Shown one piece after another: positions 16,985 to 26,793 of a DNA stretch of 64,000 nt. The DNA is taken from contig CAVZFQ010000013.1 in assembly GCA_963774625.1 (NCBI GenBank), positions 248,001 to 312,000 on the forward strand. The letters run 5' to 3'. Below the pieces are notes generated by a model. The model ran no database searches. It saw only the letters and a list, made by a program, of their open reading frames with translations, and was not told the DNA's origin. Numbering within the stretch: position 1 is the first letter of the stretch; every line of letters starts with the position of its first letter. The position numbers were made by a program, and so were the translations under genes. Source of the stretch: VAXT01 sp963774625. Its GTDB lineage: Bacteria > Actinomycetota > Thermoleophilia > Gaiellales > Gaiellaceae.

Positions 16985-18015
16985 CGCGGATCGCGATCGA
17001 CGCGGACGTCCTCGGGCGTCACCGGACCGGCGACGAGACCTACATCGCCTCGTTGCTGCAAGAGCTGGCCGGCGCGCCGGAGGAGATCTTCGCCGTCACG
17101 CGGCACCCGGACCTCGTCCCGTCCGGAATCGAGCCCGTCGAGCTGCCGGCCCGCAACCAGATCGTCCGCATGACGCTCAGCTTCCCGCGGCTCCTGCGCC
17201 GGCTCGATCCCGATCTCGCGCACTTCCTCTACGCGATTCCGCCGGGCTACCGCGGCCGCTCGGTGGTCACCGTGCACGACCTCTCGTTCGAGCACCTGTC
17301 CGACGTCATGGGCTTCAAGGACCGCATGCTGTTCCGCACCCAGGTGCCGCGCTCGGTGCGCCGCGCCGATCGCGTCCTGACCGGCTCGGAGTGGACGAAG
17401 CGCGATCTGATCGAGCGCTACGACCTGGCGGCCGAGCGCATCGTCGTCACGCCCTACGGCGTCGATCCCGTCTACCGGCCCGAGGGCGCTCGAGCCGACG
17501 GCCACTACGCCCTCTTCGTGGGCGCGATCCAGCCGCGCAAGGATCCGCTGAACGCGCTCGAGGCGCTGGCGCTGATCAACGGCGACCTGAAGCTGGTGCT
17601 CATCGGGCCGGACAAGCTGGGGGCCGATCGTGTCCGCCAGGCCGTCGAGCGACTCGGCCTGCAGCAGCGCGTGGAGTGGAAGGGACACGTGGAGAAGGAC
17701 AGAGCTCGCGGATCTCTATCGCGGCGCCGCCATGCTCGTCTTCCCGTCGAGGTACGAGGGCTTCGGGCTGCCCGTCGTCGAGGCGATGGCGTCCGGGACG
17801 CCGGTGGTCGCGACGACCGCGGGCGCGATTCCGGAGGTGGCCGGGACGCGGCCGTGCTCGTCGAGCCCGGCGATCCGGTGGCGCTCGCCGGCGGCATCGA
17901 GCGTGCGCTCGCCGACCGGGAACGCCTCGTCGCAGCCGGGCTCGAGCGCGCTCGCCGCTACACCTGGGCCGAGACCGCGCGGCTGACCCTCGAGGTCTAC
18001 CGGGAGCTGACGTGA
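16981..18015 (+). CDS. Glycosyltransferase family 4, compensated frameshift
   Basis: GT-B enzyme of about 344 residues. RIAIDADVLGRHRTGDETYI is the acceptor motif, VVTVHDLSFEHLSDVM and VGAIQPRKDPLNALEAL follow. An extra A at 17701 shifts the frame and a missing G near 17845 restores it, so the open frame hides a stretch of wrong residues. Read in the proper frame, that stretch gives ELADLYRGAAMLVFPSRYEG and LPVVEAMASGTPVVATTAG, the expected E-x7-E donor site. Overlaps both neighbours by GTGA. Confidence 0.83.
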   Translation: MTRIAIDADVLGRHRTGDETYIASLLQELAGAPEEIFAVTRHPDLVPSGIEPVELPARNQIVRMTLSFPRLLRRLDPDLAHFLYAIPPGYRGRSVVTVHDLSFEHLSDVMGFKDRMLFRTQVPRSVRRADRVLTGSEWTKRDLIERYDLAAERIVVTPYGVDPVYRPEGARADGHYALFVGAIQPRKDPLNALEALALINGDLKLVLIGPDKLGADRVRQAVERLGLQQRVEWKGHVEKDRARGSLSRRRHARLPVEVRGLRAARRRGDGVRDAGGRDDRGRDSGGGRDAAVLVEPGDPVALAGGIERALADRERLVAAGLERARRYTWAETARLTLEVYRELT

Positions 18016-18823
18016 GCGTCGCCGGCGTCATCGTCACGCACGGCCCCGACCCCGAGCTCCCGCGCGCTGTGGCGGCGCTCGGCCCCCAGGTCGACGAGCT
18101 CGTCGTCGTCGCCAACCCGCCGGCGCCGGTGACGGACGCGCCGCTGATCGTCAACGAGCGCCCGGTTGGCTTCGCGGCGAACGTGAACAAGGGCGTCGCG
18201 GCCACGAGCGCGCCGTTCGTCGTCGTCGCGAACCCGGACACGGAGCCGCACCCGGACGCAGTCGCTCACCTGCGGGCCTTCGCCGAGACCCATCCGCGGG
18301 CCGGGATCATCGGGCCGAAGCTCGTCTTCCCCGACGGCAACCGCAGTCGTCGCGCCGCCGGTTCCCCACCGTCTCGGGCACGGTCGTCCGCCGCACGCCG
18401 CTCCGCCGCGTGCTCTCCGGCACCCAGCGGGCGCACTACGGCCTCGACGAGCGCCCGTCGAGGCCCGGTCGAGGCCGACTGGCTGCTCGGCGCGTTCATG
18501 CTGCTGCGGCGCGAGATGCTCGACGAGCTCGGCGGCTTCGACGAGGGCTACCGCCTCTACGGCGAGGACATCGACATCGCCTACCGAGCCGCGAAGGCGG
18601 GCTGGGAGCGCTGGTACGTGCCCGAGGCGGTCGTGCGGCACGCACACCAGGCGGTCACCGACCGGCGCTTCCTGACCCGCCGCACCCTGTGGCACTGGCG
18701 CGGGATCGGGCGCTTCGTCCGCAAGCACCCCAAGCAGCTGGTGCCGCAGCTCCGCCCGCGCGCCTCTCAAGGCTGCTCTCAACCCGCCGCTCGAGCCGTC
18801 GGTCGGGCTGCCGGACGGCGTGA
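18012..18823 (+). CDS. Glycosyltransferase family 2, frameshifted
   Basis: GT-A enzyme of the rhamnosyltransferase-like group. VAGVIVTHGPDPELPRAVAA and VGFAANVNKGVAAT form the nucleotide-binding part, VVVANPDTEPHPDAV is the DxD-like NPDT motif, and DWLLGAFMLLRREMLDELGG with FDEGYRLYGEDIDIAYRAAK is the acceptor/catalytic segment. Between about 18350 and 18470 the frame is shifted and then restored. The 3' end is uncertain: it either runs to about 18823 or ends earlier, since its last residues merge into the next gene's frame. Confidence 0.8.
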
Positions 18824-19653
18824 GCGAGGCAGAGCTGCGGAGCTTCCTCGAGTCGGTCCACGTGGCGGACGGCCCCCCGGACGAGCTGAGCCGGTACGCG
18901 CACGGCCACTTCTGGCGCTTCGTGCGGACGTGGGACCTCGCCCGCGACCTCCACGGCCGCGCTCTCGAGCTCGGTGCGAATCCCTACTTCACGACGATGT
19001 TGCTTCGGGAGTTCACCGACCTCGAGCTCACGCTCGCGAATTTCTTCGGGCCGTCGGAGACCGAGGAGCTGGAGCAGACAGTCGAGCACCTCGATCGCGC
19101 GAGCGGAGAGATGACCGAGACGAGCCTGTCCTCGTCGATCTTCAACATCGAGGGCGGAAACTTTCCGTTCGAAGACGATCACTTCGACGTCGTCCTCTTC
19201 TGCGAGATCATCGAGCACCTGACGAGCGATCCACTGGTCGCGATGCGCGAGATCAAGCGCGTCCTCAAGCCGGACGGCGTGCTCATCCTCACGACGCCGA
19301 ACGTCAACCGGCTCGAGAATGTCGCCAAGATGATCGAGGGGGAGAACATCTACGACCCGTATTCGGGCTACGGCGCGTACGGCCGCCACAACCGCGAGTA
19401 CAACAAGGACGAGCTGAGGCAGCTCTTGACGTACCTTGGCTTCGACGTGGACTACCTCGAAACGGCAGATGTGCAGGACCGGACGGCCGGCCGCAGCCCC
19501 GGGTGGGGCCGCGTCGGGCGACTGGTGAAGCATCGCGAGCACGACCTCGGCCAGTACCTGTTCGCCCGCGCGCGCAACAGCCGGCCCGCCGGCGAGAAGC
19601 GCCCGAAGTTCCTCTTCACGAGCTACGCACCCGAGGAGCTCGAGCGAGCGTGA
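18820..19653 (+). CDS. SAM-dependent methyltransferase (class I)
   Basis: About 277 residues. GRALELGANPYFTTMLLREF stands at the SAM-binding position (motif I, with ELGANP for the usual ExGxG), FEDDHFDVVLFCEIIEHLTS is motif II with the acidic EIIEHL, and EIKRVLKPDGVLILTTPNVN is motif III. The C-terminus continues with the residues LLTYLGFDVDYLETADVQ. Probably methylates a sugar or a chain end of the glycan. The same frame is open upstream (LKAALNPPLEPSVG) without a start, so the true N-terminus may be longer. Overlaps the next gene by GTGA. Confidence 0.8.
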   Translation: MSEAELRSFLESVHVADGPPDELSRYAHGHFWRFVRTWDLARDLHGRALELGANPYFTTMLLREFTDLELTLANFFGPSETEELEQTVEHLDRASGEMTETSLSSSIFNIEGGNFPFEDDHFDVVLFCEIIEHLTSDPLVAMREIKRVLKPDGVLILTTPNVNRLENVAKMIEGENIYDPYSGYGAYGRHNREYNKDELRQLLTYLGFDVDYLETADVQDRTAGRSPGWGRVGRLVKHREHDLGQYLFARARNSRPAGEKRPKFLFTSYAPEELERA

Positions 19654-20870
19654 CCGACAAGAAGGGCTCGCCGCAGATCATCGACGTCGAGCGGCTCGTC
19701 ACCGAGCTGAAGGAGCGGGTCGCGCGCGAGCGCGCGGCGGGCGCGTACGGGGACGACCTCTCCGGGGTCGAGCTGGAGGTGCCACCGCCGATGGGCGACG
19801 GGCTCGCGCAGGGGTTCGACCTTGCGGGCGGTGGTCCGCGCGTCCGCTTCCGGCCGGAGCTCGGCTACTCGTCGAAGCCGGTCATCGGCCCGGTGATCAC
19901 GCTCGTCAAGAAGTTCTTCCTACGGCTGATCTTCTTCGTCATGGACGATCTCGCGCGGCAGACGGACACTGCGGTGACCCGGCTCGAGAGCGCGCTCGCG
20001 GCCGAGGTCGCGGCGCGAGAGCGGGCCGATCGCGCCGAGAGCGCCGCGCGCGAAGGTGCGCAGGCGGACATCCGCACGCTCTCGCAGCGGGCCGACGGGA
20101 TCGAAGGCGGCGTCGAGAAGTTGCAGCTCGGCCCCCGGCTCGCGCGACTCGAGCGTCAGCGACGCGCACCGGCAGCGCCGGCTGCCCAGCGCGGTCGGTG
20201 AAGCACCCCCCGCTCCGGCGGTCGACTTCGACTACGAGACCTTCGAGGCGCGCTTCCGCCCGGAGGAGTCCGTGCGCGAGCGCCAGCAGCAATACGTCGA
20301 GCTGCTGCGGGGAAGAACCGCGTCGTCGACCTCGGTTGCGGACGCGGCGAGCTGATCGAGATGCTGAAGGCCGAGGGCGTCGATGCCTACGGCGTGGAGA
20401 TCGACCCGGACTTCGTCTCGCTCCTCGAGGAGAAAGGGATCGAAGTCGTGGCCAAGGACGCGGTCGCGCATCTCTCAGAGCTGGAGGCCGGCTCGGTCGA
20501 CGGCATCGTCGGCTCGCACCTCGTCGAGCACCTGCCGCCGGCCGGCGTGACCGCGCTCGTCGCCCTGGCCGGCGAGAAGCTCGCCGAAGGGCGGGATGAT
20601 GATCCTCGAGACGCCGAACCCCGAGTCCCTGGTCGCGGGCTCGATCAACTTCCACCGCGACCTGACGCACGTGCGGCCGATCCATCCCGACACGCTCGCC
20701 TTCCTGGCCGAGAGCGCGGGCTTCTCGAACGTCGAGATCCGCCGGCTCTCGCCCGTTCCCGAGAGGATCGGCTGCCCGTCCCCGGGGACGGGCGGCTCGA
20801 CGTGGTCGTCAAGCGCTTGAACGACCTCCTCTACGGTATCCAGGACTACGCGGTCGTCGCCCGCAAGTAG
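19650..20870 (+). CDS. Coiled-coil plus methyltransferase protein, frameshifted
   Basis: About 400 residues in three parts. The N-terminus (IIDVERLVTELKERVARERA) is helical and charged. A short hydrophobic, basic stretch (VITLVKKFFLRLIFFVMDD, residues 73-91) could contact the membrane, and a coiled coil follows (ESALAAEVAARERADRAESA). The second half is a SAM methyltransferase: VVDLGCGRGELIEMLKAEG, VDGIVGSHLVEHLPP, MMILETPNPESLVAGSINF. Frames break at about 20195, 20310, 20590 and 20765. Membrane-facing coiled coil plus methyltransferase recalls WbdD-type chain-length/capping enzymes, though the domain order is reversed and no kinase is seen. That comparison is inference. Confidence 0.75.
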
Positions 20871-21650
20871 GTGCGGGTGAGGACTGAGGTCAGCACACGA
20901 AGAGCGCGAACGGGGCGACGCAGACGCACCGCTCCTGAGCGTCGTCGTGCCCGTCTACAACCAGCCGGACATCGTCGACAACGTCGCACGATCCGGGAGC
21001 GGATCGAGCCGAGGCTCGGCGAGCCGTTCGAGCTGATCGTCGTCTCGGACGGCTCGACGACAGACCGAGGAGGCGCTGGTCGAGACGAGCCTGCGCACGC
21101 GTCATCCACTACGACCGGAACCTCGGCAAGGGCTATGCCGTGAAGCTCGGCGCGCTCGCGGCGCGAGGCCGACTGGGTGGCGCTACGTCGACGCCGACCT
21201 CGATCTCGACCCGTCCGCGATCCCGGACTTCCTCGCGCTCGCGCGCGAGGAGCGCTGGACTTCGCCATCGGCTCGAAGCGGCATCCGGGCTCGGTCGTCC
21301 ACTACCCGCGGTCGCGGCGGGTCGGCGAGCTGGCTGCTACCAGCAGCTCGACCGGCTGCTGTTCGGGCTCGACGTTCGGACACGCAGGTCGGGATGAAGG
21401 TGTTCCGCCGGGAGGTCGTCGACGAGGTGTGCCGCTGCTCGCTCGTCAAGCGGTTCGCGTTCGACCTCGAGCTGCTCGCGGTCGCGCGCGCGCTCGGCTA
21501 CGGGCGGGTCCGCGAGCTGCCGGTGCGGCTCGAGTACCGCTTCACCGGCTCCGGCGTCGGTCGCTCGCGGTGCTGCGGGCGCTGATCGACACGGCGGCGA
21601 TCTTCTACCGGCTGCGGATCCTGCGCTACTACCAGCGGAAGCGCGACGCT
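20871..21650 (+). CDS. Glycosyltransferase family 2 (polyprenyl-phosphate sugar synthase-like), heavily frameshifted
   Basis: Pieces in three frames give PLLSVVVPVYNQPDIVDN, FELIVVSDGST, VIHYDRNLGKGYAVKLGA, DWVAYVDADLDLDPSAIP (the DxD), FAIGSKRHPGSVVHYPRSRR, then VGMKVFRREVVDEV and RFAFDLELLAVARALGYG. This order is that of dolichol-/polyprenyl-phosphate mannose or glucose synthases. At least seven single-base indels interrupt it, and coordinates are approximate at both ends. Start probably GTG at 20871 or 20877. It may load sugars on polyprenyl phosphate for the GT-C-like proteins at 27 and 32 kb. Confidence 0.68.
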
Positions 21651-22515
21651 GCTCCGGCCTACGCGCGGCGGCAGGGCTTCAAGCCGCCCGTGACGCTCGT
21701 CGGCGCCCGAGCGCGCCCGACTGGCGTATCCGTCGCTCGACGTGGTCCTGGAGCGACGGAGTCGCCCGAGGCGCGCGCGGCGGCTCTGCAGCGCGCCAAG
21801 GGCGAGCTCGTCGCGTTCCTCGCGCCGGGGGCGTCCCGGCGGCAACTGGGTCGCCGCGACGGTGCCGTTCTTCGCGCAACCCGCGAGGTCGCCGGCGGTC
21901 GTCAGCGCCGAGCGTGGCGCCTGCCGACGGGTCGCTGCGCGAGCGCGCGGCCGCGGCCGTGCTCGAGTCGCGGCTCGGCGGCGGCTCGCGCTACTTCCGC
22001 TTCACGCCCGGGCAACCTCCGCATCGTCGAGCGACTACCCGGGCGGCGAGCCTCGTCGTCCGGCGCGCGGACTGCTCGAGCTCGCGGCGCCGGACCTCCC
22101 GCCGGATCGGATCGTGCGCTGGCTCGCGGGCCGGGGCGCACCGTCCTCTACACCCCGGAGACGGTGGTCGTCGCGCCGCGGCAGCCGCTCTTCGGGCCGC
22201 ACCTTGCGCGAGTCGCGCGCGGCGCGCGCGGGGCCGCGGCGCGGCGGCGCGTCGCACCCGCGGCCGGAGCGGCGCCGCGCTCGCGCCGCTCCTCTTCTCG
22301 TCTTCCTCCTCGGCGGCTGGGCGCTCGTGCTGCTGGTCGACGCATGGCTCGTCGCCTGGGCCCTCGTCTGGCGGCGTACCTCGGGATCGTCGCTGCTCAC
22401 GCGCTGCTCGGCGGCGCTGCGGTTCCGGTCGCTGCGGGTCGGCCTCCTCGCCGTTCGCCGGCTCGTCCTGCACCCAGCGTACTCGGCGGCTTCGTGCGCG
22501 GGCTGGGTCCGGCGC
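21651..22515 (+). CDS. Probable GT2-like protein with C-terminal membrane helices, heavily frameshifted
   Basis: Readable pieces are YPSLDVVVLERRSPEARAAA-like text, GELVAFLAPGAS, SRYFRFTPGNLRIV, VLYTPETVVVAPRQPLFGP, and the hydrophobic LLFLLGGWALVLLVDAWLVA with FRSLRVGLLA. This resembles a GT2 acceptor domain followed by two to three membrane helices, but the N-terminal DxD region is not clear and the border with the previous gene cannot be fixed. It is very GC-rich with an indel roughly every 60-120 bases. Treat as a probable gene only. Confidence 0.5.
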
Positions 22516-23504
22516 ATGACGAGCCTCAGCGTCGTCCTGCCGGTGTTCGACGAGCGCGGGCAGATCGGCAGCGACGGTCGCGCGCGCTCGCCGACGCAGC
22601 TGGCCGAAGCCCGTCGCCGGCGACATGGTCGTCGTCGACGACGGCTCGACGGACGGGAGCGGCGGACGGCCGCCGGCGCGGCGGCGGACGGCTGCCGTGC
22701 AGGTGCTGTCGCAGCCGAACCGCGGCCGCTTCCGCGCGCGGCGGCCGGGCTCGAGGCCGCGACGGGAGCTCGTGCTCTTGCTCGACAGCCCGGGTGCGGC
22801 TGCACGCGGACGCCCTCGCGTTCGTCGGCGGGCGCGTGGCCGCCGGCGAGCGCGTCTGGAACGGCGCACGTCGACGTCGGACGCGAGCGGGAACCCGTAC
22901 GGCGCCTTCGGCAACGTCCTCGTCGCGCTCGCCTGGCGCGACTACTTCCGCGAGCCGCGCACGACGAGCTTCGGCCTCGAGGACTTCGACCGCTTCCCGA
23001 AGGGGACGACCTGCTTCCTCGCGCCGCGCGAGCTGCTGCTCGAGGCGTTCGCGACGTTCTCGACGCGGTACGCCGACCTGCGGCACGCGAACGACGACAC
23101 GCCCGTGCTCCGCGCCCTCGCCGCGCGCGAGCGGATCCACCTCTCGCCCGCGTTCGGCTGCACCTACACGCCCCGCGGCTCGCTGCCGTCTTTCTGCGCC
23201 ACTCGCTCCACCGCGGCGTCGTCTTCCTCGACGGGCACGGGCGGCGCGAGTCGCGCTTCTTCCCGGCCGTCGTCGCCTTCTACCCCGTCAGCGCCGCGCT
23301 CGCCGTCGCCGCGCTGCGCCGGCCCGCGGCTGTCCCGGCCGGGGCGCTCGGCGTCGCGCTGGCGGCCGGGGCCGTCGCGGCCGCGGCGGGAGGCCGCGGT
23401 TCGAGGCGCTCTCGTTCGGCGCGCTCGCGCCCGTGTACGCCGTCGCCCACGGGGCGGGGATGTGGAAGGGCGCGGTGCTCGCGCTGTCCGGCGAGCGGTC
23501 GTGA
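22516..23504 (+). CDS. Glycosyltransferase family 2 with membrane tail, frameshifted
   Basis: ATG at 22516 opens MTSLSVVLPVFDE, the GT2 nucleotide-binding start. MVVVDDGSTDGSGG and ELVLLLDSRVRLHADALAF (with indels) follow. From about 22890 one frame is clean: NPYGAFGNVLVALAWRDYF, then DFDRFPKGTTCFLAPRELLL, a GT2 acceptor side, then hydrophobic FFPAVVAFYPVSAALAVAAL and a last helix. About 325 residues. The stop overlaps the next GTG by 4 bases. Substrate unknown. Confidence 0.68.
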
Positions 23505-24597
23505 TCCTCGTCGTCTTCGGGACGACCGGGGAGCTGATCAAGCTCGCGCCGGTGCTCCTCCGGCTGCGAGGCGCGCGGGCACCGCTACCTGCTCGCGACG
23601 ACCGGGCAGCAGGTGCAGCAGATCCCGACCTTCCTCGACGGGTTCGGCCTGCGGCAGCCCGACCTCTGGCTCGGGCGCGGCGCCGGCGGGCGCGACCTGC
23701 GCACGAACCGCGGACATCCCCGGCTGGCTCGGCGCGCGTGCTCGCGACTTTCGCCGCCACGGCGCGTTCCTCGCTGCGCGCGCGCTCCGCGACGGCCCCG
23801 GGCAGCCGCTCGTGCTCGTCCACGGCGACACGATGACGACGGTGCTCGGCGCCGCCATGGGCCGGGCGCTGCGCGTGCCGTCGCGCACATCGAGAGCGGC
23901 CTGCGGAGCTTCGACCTGCGCAACCCGTTCCCGGAGGAGCTCAACCGCCGCGCTCGCCTCGCAGCCTCGCGTCGATCCACTACGCGCCGGGCGCTGGGCG
24001 GCCGGCAACCTCACGGCGCGGCGACGTCGTCGACACCGGCTCGAACACGATCCTCGACAGCCTCGCGCTCGTGCGAGGACTCGCCGCTGCCGGTCGGCGC
24101 CCGCGACGAGCCGTTCGGCGTCGTCAGCTCCACCGCTACGAGCTGCTCAACGACCGTGACGCTGCTCACCCGGACGCTCGAGCGCGCTGCGCGAGACGCG
24201 CTGCCGGACGCCGCTGCTCTTCGTCGACCACTCCGTCACCGCCGCCGCGCTCACGCGCTTCGGCCTCGACGGCGTCTTCGACGACCGGCTCGTGCGCGTG
24301 CCGCGGCTGCGTCTTCGCCGACTTCGTGCGGCTCGAGCGGCAGCGCGTTCGTCGTCACCGACAGCGGCGGCAGCCAGGAGGAGTGCTTCTACCTCGACCG
24401 GCCGTGCTCTCGTGCACCGGGTGAGGACGGAGCGGCGGAGGGGCTGGGCGAGAACGTCGTCCTCTCCGGGATGCGCGACGAGGCGCTGCGCGACTTCCTC
24501 GCCGACCCGTCCAGCTACCGGCGCCAGGCCGCCGCTGCCGGACACGTCGCCCTCGGACATGATCGTCGCCGACCTCGAGCGGCGCGGATTCGTCTAG
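23501..24597 (+). CDS. UDP-N-acetylglucosamine 2-epimerase-like enzyme, frameshifted
   Basis: Pieces in several frames give VILVVFGTTGELIKLAPVLL, LATTGQQVQQIPTFLDGFGL, PLVLVHGDTMTTVLGAAMGR, HIESGLRSFDLRNPFPEELN, VTDSGGSQEECFYLDRPC and NVVLSGMRDEALRDFLADPS. This is the WecB fold: HIESGLR and DSGGxQEE are diagnostic. Such enzymes make UDP-ManNAc or related amino sugars. It differs from the intact wecB at 47.7 kb (TGELIKLAP against GTRPNMMKIAP), so the two may act on different sugars. At least eight indels occur. Confidence 0.73.
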
Positions 24598-24606
24598 CGT
24601 TTCGCC

Positions 24607-25657
24607 GTGGCCAAGACTGCGATCATCACCGGCTCGAGCGGGCTCATCGGCTCCGAGGGGGGCAACCTTCCTCGACGAGCGAGGCTGGCGCGTCCACGGC
24701 ATCGACAACAACATGCGCCGCGATTTCTTCGGCGCCGACGGCGACACGACGTGGAACCTGACCGCCTGCGTCGCGACACGAAGCACTACGAGGCACCACG
24801 ACGTCGACATCCGGGACCGTGACGAGACTTCCGGATCTTCGCCGAGACCAAGCCCGACCTCATCGTCCACTGCGCCGCCCAGCCGTCGCACGATCTGGCA
24901 GCGCAGAGGCCCTTCGACGACTTCGAGTCAACGCCTCGGCACGCTGAACCTGCTCGAGGCCGCCCGCGCAGCACTGCCCCGAAGCGCGTTCGTCTTCATG
25001 AGCACGAACAAGGTGTACGGCGACGCACCGAATGAGCTGCCGCTCGTGGAGCTCGAGACGCGTTGGGACTACGCCGACCGAGGCGCTACGCGAAGGCATC
25101 GCCGAGAGCTGCCGGATCGACATGACGATGCACTCACTGTTCGGCGTCTCGAAGGCGGCCGCCGACCTGCTCGTCCAGGAATACGGCCGCTACTTCGGCA
25201 TGCCGACGGTGTGCTTCCGCGGCGGCTGCCTCACAGGGCCGCAGCACTCCGGCGCCGAGCTCCACGGCTTCCTCGCGTACCTCGGCAGGGCGATCAAGGA
25301 AGGCCGTACGTACAGGATCTTCGGCTACAAGGGAAAGCAGGTCCGCGACAACATCCACTCGCTACGACGTGTGCACGGCGATGCTGGCCTACTACGAGAA
25401 CCCGAAGCCGGCGGCCGTCTACAACCTCGGCGGCGGACGCGGCCAACTCGACGTCGATCATGGAGGGCGCCGCGCGCTTCGAGGAGCTCCTGGGGCGGCC
25501 GTTCAAGTCGGAGTACGTCGACGAGCCCAGGCTCGGCGACCACATCTGTTACATCAGCGACCTCAGCCGCATCCGGACGGATTACCCGGAGTGGGACATC
25601 TCGATCTCACTCGAGGAGACCATGGAGCAAATCGCGCGCATGCCGGTCACGGCGTGA
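24607..25657 (+). CDS. NAD-dependent epimerase, CDP-paratose 2-epimerase-like, frameshifted
   Basis: Extended short-chain dehydrogenase. KTAIITGSSGLIGSE is the NAD-binding motif, KPDLIVHCAAQPSHDLAAQR follows, and FMSTNKVYGDAPNELPL with RWDYAD is the pattern typical of CDP-paratose/CDP-tyvelose 2-epimerases. FGVSKAAADLLVQEYGRYFG contains the YxxxK-like region (with F in place of the Tyr in this stretch), and GMPTVCFRGGCLTGPQHSGA, GYKGKQVRDNIHSYD follow. Frames break around 24660, 24760, 24925, 25080, 25360 and 25440. It probably supplies a dideoxy- or branched-sugar nucleotide. The 3' end overlaps a convergent GT. Confidence 0.74.
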
Positions 25658-26793
25658 AGCCGACCTTCGCGAGCGCCTCCGGCACGATCACCGACCAATC
25701 GAAGCCCTTCGAGTACTCGAGCGCAGCGGCTCGGCGGCGCTGCCACTCCTCAGCGGGGCCGAGCGCACGTTCGATTCCGTCGGCGAGCCCCTCGGCGGTG
25801 TCCGGCACGACCTCGGCGCCCGCCTTTTCGGCGAGCTCGGGCGCATTCGGTGGCACGTCGGTCAGCACGACGGGCACCCCGGCGGCAGTGTACGAGCGAA
25901 GCTTCGACGGTCCGCGTACCGCGTGAAGGACTCGACCTCGGTGTCGTAGGGCGCCACGGCGACCGACGCGGACGCGACGAAGGACTCGACGTCCTGATGG
26001 TCGGAGAGGAAGCCGACGAAACGAACGCGACCGCCGAGCCCGCGCGCGAGACCTGCGCCTTCAGGGATTCCTCCTCCGGCCCGCGGCCGGCGATCTCGAC
26101 CTCGAACTCGACCCCCCGCTTCGCGAGCAGCTCGAGCGCGTCAACCATCCGCGCGACCCCCTGGCGTGGGACGAGGTGCCCGAGGAAGATCACGCGCCGC
26201 GCGCGCCAGCCGTCCTCGGACGTCGTCGGCAGACGGTCGAGCCAGGCGCCGATCGGTGCGACGTGACTCGGAGCACCCGTGGCTTCGAGCCCGTGCCGCC
26301 TTCGCCGCCCTTCAAGCGCTGCTGCAGAAAGATCGATCTGGAGGTCGGCCCGCCTCGTGACCATGGCGTCCAGCCGGTCGTACACCTTGGTCGAGGAGCC
26401 CTTGGCCGAACCGGTCGGGCACGAAATCGACCGCCCAGTAGACGACCTTGTCGACCCGGCCGAGCCCGCGCTGGGCAAGGCCTCGCGCGGCCATCAGGTT
26501 GTTGAAACCGATCCAGAGGTCTCCCCCATCGGCCAGGGCGGGATCAGCGTGTCGAGCGGATACGTGAACGGCGGCCGAGCGGGAAGCCGCACGCTGCGCT
26601 CCGATACACGCTCGCCGCGCTCGAAGACAGTCATTCGGTGGCGAGGATCGTCTTCGCGCTGGAGCGGATGCACGACGGTGACGAGGCGCCTTGCCTTCGC
26701 CTCGCGGAGGTAATCGCGGACGCCAGAGGCCGGCGGCGAGTCGGCTGCGCCGTTCCAGACGAGCGCGAAGCTGCTGTCCTGGATGCGCTTCAT
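25647..26793 (-). CDS. Glycosyltransferase family 4-like, frameshifted
   Basis: Begins MKRIQDSSFALVWNGAADS at the ATG at 26793, overlapping the upstream membrane-protein stop by ATGA. Later pieces, in different frames, are VDKVVYWAVDFVPDRFGQG, LDAMVTRRADLQIDLSAAAL, RRVIFLGHLVPRQGVARMVD (donor-domain opening), VEFEVEIAGRGPEEESLKAQ and GVPVVLTDVPPNAPELAEKA. That is a GT-B glycosyltransferase of about 380 residues. Breaks lie near 26500, 26400, 26010 and 25880. It is the last gene of a minus-strand group with the GT-C-like protein and flippase. Confidence 0.74.

Noticed and set aside
25850..26266. Plus-strand frame inside the GT at 25.6-26.8 kb
   Set aside because: It reads opposite the GT-B segments found on the minus strand and has no motif.
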